Source of the DNA: Candidatus Cloacimonadota bacterium
GTDB taxonomy: Bacteria; Muiribacteriota; UBA6191
NCBI GenBank assembly: GCA_023954715.1
Contig: JAGSHD010000004.1
Coordinates: 270,356 to 334,355 of the forward strand
Direction of reading: 5' to 3'
DNA: 64,000 nt
Position 1 is the first letter of the stretch; each line of letters starts with the position of its first letter. Shown here in pieces: positions 58,154 through 64,000 of the stretch. The notes beneath the pieces are model-generated. The model was not told the DNA's origin. It did not search any database and was given only the letters and a program-made list of their open reading frames with translations. Position numbers and translations under genes: made by a program.

Positions 58154-60754
58154 ATGGCTGACTTTGACCATCTACCACTTCCAGAACATAGACAAGCAAC
58201 TAAGAAATTTGTACCTGACGGACGTGGAGGAAAAAAGTTCTCACTCCCACCAGATAGAAACAAAAAGTTATTCGCTTCAAAAATCAGAGATCAGATAAAT
58301 CAAGTAACTTCTTCTTTGAAAAAGTCGTCTGCTACTTTAGATCCTTCATTAATTTTTGAAATAACATTTAATGATAAAAACCCTACTATAGGCAGTTTTA
58401 AGAAGTTTCTTAATGATATGGAGATTGAAATTCTATCGGTTCAAGAAAATAGAAAAGGTTGTTGGGTCGTATTTTCAGATGATCAAAATTTGAAAGTATT
58501 TTTAACTAAATTGAATAATTACGGAACAGAAAAAAATGAATATCATCATTTCAATATTATAGATGCTATACAAGATATTCCCGTAGAAAAAAAAATTGGA
58601 AAAAGCCTTAAAGACTCTCCTCTCGATGACACTCCTGATTATATAGATCTTGAATTATGGAAAATTGATAACCCTCATTCTAATGACCAATATATAAATT
58701 ATCTCAAAACAAAGTATTCTGACAATCCGAACTTCATTCTCAAAGATTCACTTATTACAAATTCTTTCGTACAATTAAGAGTGCTAATAAGCGGTTCTAT
58801 TTTAAATGAAATACTCATAGATAAAGAAATTTCGAGTGCTGATAGACCCGTTTTTTCTATATTTAGCCCCTCTCATTTAGAAAGCCCAGATATCCAAACT
58901 ATAGATGCATATCCACCACATGATGATGCCACCGGTATTCTTATACTAGACTCAGGAATCACAGCTAACCATCCGATGTTACAAGGAGTAGTAGGGGCTG
59001 AGGAAAACTTCCAAACCAAAGAGTCTTTTGTCCATGATAATGTTGGACATGGCACTAGTGTAGCAGGATGTGCTACTTTTGGAGATATTGATAAATGTAT
59101 GGAAGAACAATCATTTATTGCCTCAAACTATATCTATTCTGCGAAAATTATGTATGCAGAAGAGATTGCGCCAGATGTTTTTAAGGCATCATATGACCCC
59201 GAAAGATTAATCGGCAGTCAATTAAAGGAGGCCATTGACAGTTTATTGTCAAATCCATCTTTCAATATCAAAGTAATAAATATTTCAATTGGAGATGACA
59301 GAAAAGTTATTCATAATAACTATCATAGACAAATGCCTTTAGCAGCATTGATCGATGAATTAGCCCTCAAATACGATAAGGTTGTTTTTATTGTATCTTC
59401 TGGAAACAAAGATCCTCGTTCTGTGTTCCCTAACATATCCAAAGTCCTAGATAACTATCCAAATTATTTAATCACTAGAAAGGATTATAATTTAATAGAC
59501 CCTGCCACATCAGCACTCTCATTAACAGTTGGATCAATTAGTAAAGAAATATACCAACAGTCCTACTACCAAACAACTAAAGTCATTACACCAATTGCTC
59601 AAAAAGATCAGCCATCACCATTTACATTGACTGGACCTGGTGTAAATAACATGATTAAACCTGAACTTGTTGAATATGGTGGAAATCTATCGTTGTATGA
59701 AGATGATAATGGCTACATTAGAGAAGATTTTGGAGGTAAAGTGCTTCTATTGAATAATAATATTATGACTAAACCTTTTAAACATGATACTGGCACAAGT
59801 TATTCTGCGCCCAAAGTTGCCCATGTTATTGGAAAACTAGCTAATCAATATCCAAATAAATCTGCAATTTATCTAAAAAACTTAATTTTATCCAGTGCAT
59901 ACCAACCCTTTAAACCCGACAATGACCAGTTCTATAAATCTATCAAAAATACAATTGGCCATGTTGACTTCCAAGATAATATTTTAGATTCAATTTCAAA
60001 CCAAGATGATCATGACTTTATACTCACTCAATATACTAGAGTAAAAGATGACTACATATACAATAATGATGAAGACTTTGAAAATCAAACACGATTACGA
60101 AAAATATTTAAGCAACTTAACTTTACAACCAAACTAAAAGATAATGATCATCTTATGGTTTCTGGATATGGACTCCCTTCACTTACTGAATCCTCAAGTT
60201 CTTCTAAAAATAGAGTTGTATTACTTCATGAAGGTGAAATTAAACTCGAACAAACAAAAGTCTTTGCCTTAGATTTTCCAAATGAGTTTTTTGAAGAACG
60301 GGGAAATAAAGAAATTACTGTAACCCTTACCTTTAATCCAGAAACAAGATTAACACGTAGTGATAGTTATCTTGGGAACCAAATGTCATTCTATCTATAC
60401 GAAGGGCTCAATCCAGATGAATTGATTAAAAAGCACGGCACACTACCAGAGTTTTTATCTGAATTGGTACTATCCGAAAAATTTAAATTACATAAAATTG
60501 ATTTACTTCCAAGCCTTACTTTGAGACAAAAAAGCTGCCATCAAAGAGCATCAGTTAAAATTACAAATAGTAGCCGGAAATTAAGAAAAGGCCCAATATC
60601 ATTAGTGCTTATAAATAATAATAAATGGATTAAAGATCTCAATAAAAAACAAAATTATTGTATTTCAGTTACTTTCAAACACGAAAAAGAAATCGATCTA
60701 TATAGTCAGATTCAAGCCAAAATTAGAAGTAAAACAAAAATTAAGATCAAATAA
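58154..60754 (+). CDS. Large subtilisin-like (S8) serine protease, cytoplasmic
   Basis: The 866-aa protein has no signal peptide. Residues 1-245 form a non-catalytic N-terminal region (starting DHLPLPEHRQATKKF). The S8 domain follows, with a complete triad: D266 (LILDSGI), H299 (VGHGTSVAG) and S549 (GTSYSAP), plus the oxyanion asparagine N418 (VSSGNKD). About 300 C-terminal residues form a beta-rich region with no known catalytic role. Because it stays inside the cell and is paired with a AAA+ ATPase, it is probably an inducible intracellular protease. The target is unknown. Its stop is one base from the end of the convergent 424-aa gene. Confidence 0.9.
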   Translation: MADFDHLPLPEHRQATKKFVPDGRGGKKFSLPPDRNKKLFASKIRDQINQVTSSLKKSSATLDPSLIFEITFNDKNPTIGSFKKFLNDMEIEILSVQENRKGCWVVFSDDQNLKVFLTKLNNYGTEKNEYHHFNIIDAIQDIPVEKKIGKSLKDSPLDDTPDYIDLELWKIDNPHSNDQYINYLKTKYSDNPNFILKDSLITNSFVQLRVLISGSILNEILIDKEISSADRPVFSIFSPSHLESPDIQTIDAYPPHDDATGILILDSGITANHPMLQGVVGAEENFQTKESFVHDNVGHGTSVAGCATFGDIDKCMEEQSFIASNYIYSAKIMYAEEIAPDVFKASYDPERLIGSQLKEAIDSLLSNPSFNIKVINISIGDDRKVIHNNYHRQMPLAALIDELALKYDKVVFIVSSGNKDPRSVFPNISKVLDNYPNYLITRKDYNLIDPATSALSLTVGSISKEIYQQSYYQTTKVITPIAQKDQPSPFTLTGPGVNNMIKPELVEYGGNLSLYEDDNGYIREDFGGKVLLLNNNIMTKPFKHDTGTSYSAPKVAHVIGKLANQYPNKSAIYLKNLILSSAYQPFKPDNDQFYKSIKNTIGHVDFQDNILDSISNQDDHDFILTQYTRVKDDYIYNNDEDFENQTRLRKIFKQLNFTTKLKDNDHLMVSGYGLPSLTESSSSSKNRVVLLHEGEIKLEQTKVFALDFPNEFFEERGNKEITVTLTFNPETRLTRSDSYLGNQMSFYLYEGLNPDELIKKHGTLPEFLSELVLSEKFKLHKIDLLPSLTLRQKSCHQRASVKITNSSRKLRKGPISLVLINNNKWIKDLNKKQNYCISVTFKHEKEIDLYSQIQAKIRSKTKIKIK

Positions 60755-60755
60755 G

Positions 60756-62030
60756 CTAATTAACTTTTCTTAAAGTTTTAAACCTAGTATGAACCTGAGT
60801 TAAACCAGAAATATATTCTGCTGCTTGAAGAGCTTTTTGCTCATATAGTGAGTTAACCAATTTAAGCTTAGTTATTCCTAACTTTAAGTCATCAATATAT
60901 TCAATCAAAATTTTATTTTCTTCAAGACAAGCAATGATCCTTTTCTTAACTTCAATAAAAGATTCTAACTTACTAAAACGTGGGTCAAACATTTTAAACT
61001 GATAACTCAAGTCTTTAAAAAGCTCATTCTCATCAATTTTCTCTGACAAAATTCTATCTTGTAATATTTGCTCCAAAAAGATTGATTGTCCCTGAGATTT
61101 CATTAAAAATGACGTATACGCATGGAATAACTCATAAAACTTATTTTTATCGACATGTTTTGAAATAGAAATGGCTACCTTTCCAACAGCTGGATACTTA
61201 ACTTCAATTTCCATACTAGATGGTTCAATATTGAAATGTTTAAGAAACCTTGGAAACTCATTTAAAAATGTTGCCATTAGTCCATTTTCACAATCGTCAA
61301 AAACCCACAAAGAAGACTTTTTAATTTCGAGGTAGTTTTCTGTTTCTTCACAGACAAAACCACCAAGTTTAAAATATTTGAAGATATTTTCGTGCAAGTC
61401 TATACTTTTCAAGTAAGTAAGAAAGCTAATTGTAGTTTGTAATCTGGATTGATCATCTATCTTAATAATTGGAATAAGTGCTTCACCAACAAACACTTGT
61501 CCAATATCACAAGTTTTAATCAACAATTTAAAGAAAGTACATAAGTCAACATTACCTAAATCGATCGCAGTTTTTACTAGCTTAGTTCTCTTGATCTTAG
61601 ATCGAATGATGTTTATCTCATCAATATGGCTATCTGAAAAGTTGATACTTTTTGATTGCAATGACATAACATCTAAAAAACCAATAGTACAATTGATAAA
61701 ACTGATTTTAGGTATTTCACTTTCATAGATCTCCAACTCTCCAAGTAAACAATCTGAAAAAACAAGATTGCTAATCCCTTGGAGTTTTTTGATAGAAATT
61801 AAATCAACTACAGACGAAAACACATAAACAGTCTCAACAGGAATATACAATTTTAAATCAAGTTTTAGCTCTTGTTGATCTAAGCAGATATACAAGGCAT
61901 CAAGACTACAATTATTGTATTGTACATCTGAAACCTTTCCACTAATAAAACTATCAAGTTGCCTTCTACTCTCACTTTGAAAGGTTTTCCATTCATTAAT
62001 TGTCCTTATTGTTTTAGTTTTGTCTGTCAT
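60756..62030 (-). CDS. Protein with beta-helix-like repeats, unknown function
   Basis: I take the ATG at 62028-62030 (GGAG about six bases upstream), giving 424 aa. Residues about 90-190 contain successive short strands at regular intervals (VFSDCLLGELEIYESEIPKI, SINFSDSHIDEINI), like a pentapeptide or right-handed beta helix. The rest is mostly helical. No catalytic motif is visible. It converges on the subtilase gene with a one-base gap and is last in the lysis/tail transcription unit. Whether it belongs to the phage or to the protease cassette is open. Confidence 0.62.
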   Translation of the reverse strand: MTDKTKTIRTINEWKTFQSESRRQLDSFISGKVSDVQYNNCSLDALYICLDQQELKLDLKLYIPVETVYVFSSVVDLISIKKLQGISNLVFSDCLLGELEIYESEIPKISFINCTIGFLDVMSLQSKSINFSDSHIDEINIIRSKIKRTKLVKTAIDLGNVDLCTFFKLLIKTCDIGQVFVGEALIPIIKIDDQSRLQTTISFLTYLKSIDLHENIFKYFKLGGFVCEETENYLEIKKSSLWVFDDCENGLMATFLNEFPRFLKHFNIEPSSMEIEVKYPAVGKVAISISKHVDKNKFYELFHAYTSFLMKSQGQSIFLEQILQDRILSEKIDENELFKDLSYQFKMFDPRFSKLESFIEVKKRIIACLEENKILIEYIDDLKLGITKLKLVNSLYEQKALQAAEYISGLTQVHTRFKTLRKVN

Positions 62031-62120
62031 ATTATCTCCAAGCTTTTTAAATTTAGAATTAATATTAATATACGCTAAATCACACAGTTTAATCAATATT
62101 TATTTTTGCCTAACTTTTGC

Positions 62121-62672
62121 CTATTTGGCGAAAATAGTTAGTGACTCACTTTTATCTTTACTGCCTGTACTAGATCCAAAAAAGAAGTGATTCGACCTAG
62201 CAAATTCAGTAGACAAAGCTCCAAAACCTGTGAATATAAGTGCTCTTAGGTCTTCTGAGATCTGAGCACCACTAAAAGCTAAATATAAGACAGCTGTGAA
62301 AGAGATCATCCAAGAAATATTGATAAACATTGCCTGATAAACTGGAGCACGACGAATCATTGGATCGTTATTTCTTGACGTTTCCTTGTACATATTTTGA
62401 GCGTTTTTAGTAACCTCTAAGTTAGCATTTAACTCTTGAAGCTTTACTTTGTTTTCTGCTTCTATTTCAGCTAGCAAGATTTCTGGAGTTGGATGATTTT
62501 CAATAGTTTGAATTGCATCCTCTAAAGAGTTTGTATTTGTACCCCTTGTAAGCATCGAAACCAATTTACCAGCCTCTGGTCCACCAGCCAAAGTTGCAAT
62601 CAATGGAGCACCACTTCCAGCTATTTTGCCAACCTTTTTTAATCCTTTTCCGATTTCTCTGAAAATGTTCAT
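62121..62672 (-). CDS. Phage holin, 3-TM type (GTA-holin-like)
   Basis: This 183-aa protein has a Gly/Ala-rich first segment (IAGSGAPLIATLAGGPEAGKL) and two strong membrane helices (about 115-133 and 143-160), separated by an acidic helical section. This is the layout of the 3-TM holins found in gene-transfer agents and some phages. Holins make the membrane hole that releases endolysin. Its start overlaps the endolysin stop by 4 bp, which supports the lysis assignment. Confidence 0.7.
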   Translation of the reverse strand: MNIFREIGKGLKKVGKIAGSGAPLIATLAGGPEAGKLVSMLTRGTNTNSLEDAIQTIENHPTPEILLAEIEAENKVKLQELNANLEVTKNAQNMYKETSRNNDPMIRRAPVYQAMFINISWMISFTAVLYLAFSGAQISEDLRALIFTGFGALSTEFARSNHFFFGSSTGSKDKSESLTIFAK

Positions 62673-63220
62673 GATATTCTCCTACATCTTCTATTCCATG
62701 ATTCCAAGCAATTCATTAAATGTGTATCTGTATGTTTTTTAGATTCTCTATACTCATCTAAAATATCTATATATTTTGCTTTTCGAAACTTGATATATGT
62801 TTTTACAAAAGATTTTTTAAACTTTGACTTAAGTACGAAATTAAGAGCAGCCAAAGTAAATTTACCTATACCACCATCAACATCAATTGCGTTATCATCG
62901 TCTAAAAAGATATTGATGCACTCCTGGAGTAATTCGATAGCTGTTGATCTACCTGAGTTATAACCCATATCATATACGTTATACGCTAAATCAAGATCGT
63001 TAATCTGATCAATTTTCAAAGGGATATAGAAAACCTCATTGTCGAAGATCCTTTTAACAGATAAAGTGATTTCACTAGCAGAATAAACACCATAGCTATT
63101 TAACCACTTTTGATGGATCTCATAACAAATGCCATACTGGGTGGTTTTTCCATCCTTTTTATAGACCTTCTTTTTAAGCCCCTCAGATTTGTTTGTCACT
63201 GACATAATTTTTTGTTTCAT
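62669..63220 (-). CDS. Phage endolysin (GH108/ZliS-like) with peptidoglycan-binding region
   Basis: The 183-aa protein fits the glycoside hydrolase 108 layout: an early glutamate in SEGLKKKVYKKDG with TTQYGIC, then YDMGYNSGRSTAIELLQECIN and DVDGGIGKFTLAAL, the typical C-terminal peptidoglycan-binding landmarks. The enzyme would cleave peptidoglycan for lysis. The usual second glycine of EGG is Leu here. It lies between the holin and a coiled-coil membrane protein, forming a lysis cluster. Confidence 0.75.
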   Translation of the reverse strand: MKQKIMSVTNKSEGLKKKVYKKDGKTTQYGICYEIHQKWLNSYGVYSASEITLSVKRIFDNEVFYIPLKIDQINDLDLAYNVYDMGYNSGRSTAIELLQECINIFLDDDNAIDVDGGIGKFTLAALNFVLKSKFKKSFVKTYIKFRKAKYIDILDEYRESKKHTDTHLMNCLESWNRRCRRIS

Positions 63221-63222
63221 GA

Positions 63223-63435
63223 TTACACCGCCACAAGCTTCAACAATACTGTTTTAACCCATGATGAATTAGCTTGAAGAGATAGCATGATGATAGAAAC
63301 AATCATTATCTTCTTTTGTAGACCTTGTATCTCTTTTTGTAGATTCTTAACGGAGTCTCTCAGCTCTTCATTCATCTTTTCTAAGTTTGTTACTTTTTCT
63401 TCTAGTCTTCCTTTAAATAAATCAAAATCTGACAT
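63223..63435 (-). CDS. XhlA-like coiled-coil membrane protein
   Basis: A 70-aa product with a coiled coil (about 8-42; LEEKVTNLEKMNEELRDS) and a C-terminal membrane segment (about 43-66). This is the arrangement of XhlA haemolysin-type phage lysis helpers. AAGGAATC precedes the ATG. It is two bases from the endolysin gene. Confidence 0.65.
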   Translation of the reverse strand: MSDFDLFKGRLEEKVTNLEKMNEELRDSVKNLQKEIQGLQKKIMIVSIIMLSLQANSSWVKTVLLKLVAV

Positions 63436-63539
63436 GATTCCTTCCTTGATTATTTTGTCGTTTTGTTAACATATTTATAATTATATACAGCTAAAAATGG
63501 GGCTATACTTAGTGTTTATCCCCCTTCTTTGTTTGTGCT

Positions 63540-63582
63540 ACTAAATGCGATCTAAATTTCTTTAAATTAGATCGTATTTAGT
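63540..63582. terminator. Strong hairpin between the tail and lysis genes
   Basis: ACTAAATGCGATCTAA (63540-63555) pairs with TTAGATCGTATTTAGT (63567-63582) over 16 positions with only one G-T wobble. It lies just after the tail-like gene stop, so it probably ends or attenuates that transcript. There is no long T run. Confidence 0.55.
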
Positions 63583-63589
63583 GGTAAAT

Positions 63590-64000
63590 CTATTCAAATT
63601 CTGGTTCTGCAAAACCTACTGGATTGAGATCTATAACAGTACCCAAAATAATAGACTGAGAGTTTTTTGTAGCTAGTTTAATGTAGTCCTCAGCACTAAA
63701 CTTTTGATCACTACTCCATGATGAACCGTTGTGTTTTAGTTCTTCAAAGTTTATACAATTATAAATAAGTCCGTCTTCTACCGTTGGATACATGAAAATC
63801 ATAATTGAAGGACTAGAATTTGCTCCTAAATTTACTGGCATTGATATAGTTATGGGATACGAAGAGCTATTTATTAAAGTGCCATTTTCGCTAATAGAAT
63901 ACTCAATCAATTTTTTTGATGTATAGATTGGAGCAACGGTATTGTTGTTAGATACCTTGTTTAAAAGTTCATTTAATAAAACAGCCCCATAAGCATGTGA
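63590..64000 (-). CDS. Phage tail-fibre-like protein (partial, N-terminal part off the right edge)
   Basis: The frame is open from the right edge to a stop at 63590, giving 136 codons; a TTG at 63908-63910 is unlikely to be a start because coding sequence continues upstream (SHAYGAVLLNELLNK and onward). The sequence is Ser/Asn-rich with short strands, like phage structural or tail-fibre C-termini. A hairpin follows the stop. The assignment is by composition and position upstream of the lysis cluster. Confidence 0.5.
   Translation of the reverse strand, partial: SHAYGAVLLNELLNKVSNNNTVAPIYTSKKLIEYSISENGTLINSSSYPITISMPVNLGANSSPSIMIFMYPTVEDGLIYNCINFEELKHNGSSWSSDQKFSAEDYIKLATKNSQSIILGTVIDLNPVGFAEPEFE

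Larger units (their letters stand above)
47767..64000. mobile_element. Integrated temperate phage or phage-like island (left boundary to window edge)
   Basis: The left end is the tRNA 3' half. Inside are two tyrosine recombinases, a replication-type winged-helix protein, ribbon-helix-helix regulators around a divergent promoter, a lysis module (XhlA-like protein, GH108-type endolysin, 3-TM holin) and a tail-like protein. Many of the small genes have no recognised homologue, in contrast to the host part. The element runs off the right edge; an intact copy of the tRNA is predicted at its far end. Embedded cargo includes a KAP NTPase/MORN pair and a AAA+/subtilase cassette. Confidence 0.75.

Noticed and set aside
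63590..63910. Complete 106-aa gene starting at TTG 63910
   Set aside because: The frame stays open to the window edge with protein-like sequence and no ribosome site at the TTG, so it is the end of a larger gene.

Overview
The window is AT-rich throughout and comes from a diderm (Gram-negative type) bacterium. It carries a nearly complete type II secretion operon, outer-membrane beta-barrel proteins, an S-layer-homology porin, signal-peptide-bearing periplasmic proteins and an O-antigen-ligase-like protein. The SLH-domain porin and the deltaproteobacterial style of GspC/GspL suggest a deltaproteobacterial or Bdellovibrionota-like lineage, or one of the poorly cultured diderm phyla with SLH porins. 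Sequence reading alone does not settle this.

Host region, left to right. 1-3524 (minus): an sppA, Yip1-family, membrane TPR and ABC-ATPase operon that runs off the left edge. 3754-8715 (minus): nucleotide metabolism, with a class I glutamine amidotransferase-like hydrolase, dUTPase and nrdA-nrdB. A 0.5-kb patch of short hairpin repeats and a 100-nt imperfect palindrome lie between dut and nrdB. 9052-20963 (minus): gspC-D-E-F-I-J-K-L-M plus a larger pseudopilin, closed by a clear terminator. GspD has an exceptionally long basic C-terminal tail. 21268-31000: a large secreted protein of unknown role, a REC-kinase-REC hybrid on the plus strand, several exported coiled-coil proteins (one with a single CxxCH haem motif) and the SLH porin. 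31587-35405 (minus): an unusual operon with a two-ended membrane protein, a second GspE/PilB-type ATPase and a 53-aa zinc ribbon. 35677-47545: O-antigen-ligase/TPR genes, crcB, a beta-barrel protein, hflX, a Kir-type potassium channel, a DUF2059 protein, an FGE-like protein, thymidine kinase, a beta-helix protein and a VOC protein.

From about 47.77 kb to the right edge the window looks like an integrated temperate phage or related element. Its left boundary is marked by the 3' half of a tRNA, best read as Ala-GGC, still followed by its own terminator. Inside are, on the minus strand, a leftward early operon (small RHH regulator, replication-type proteins, two tyrosine recombinases, KAP NTPase, MORN protein) and a late lysis/tail segment (tail-like protein, XhlA-like protein, GH108-type endolysin, 3-TM holin). 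Between these two blocks, on the plus strand, is a cassette of a double-RHH protein, two small membrane proteins, a AAA+ ATPase and a large subtilisin-like protease.

The best candidate for an under-described system is this AAA+/subtilase cassette with its own promoter and GGTACC-centred sites shared with the phage early promoter. The KAP-NTPase/MORN pair beside the attachment site is a second candidate cargo module. Both are inferred to be accessory, possibly anti-phage, functions. Nothing in the sequence proves this.
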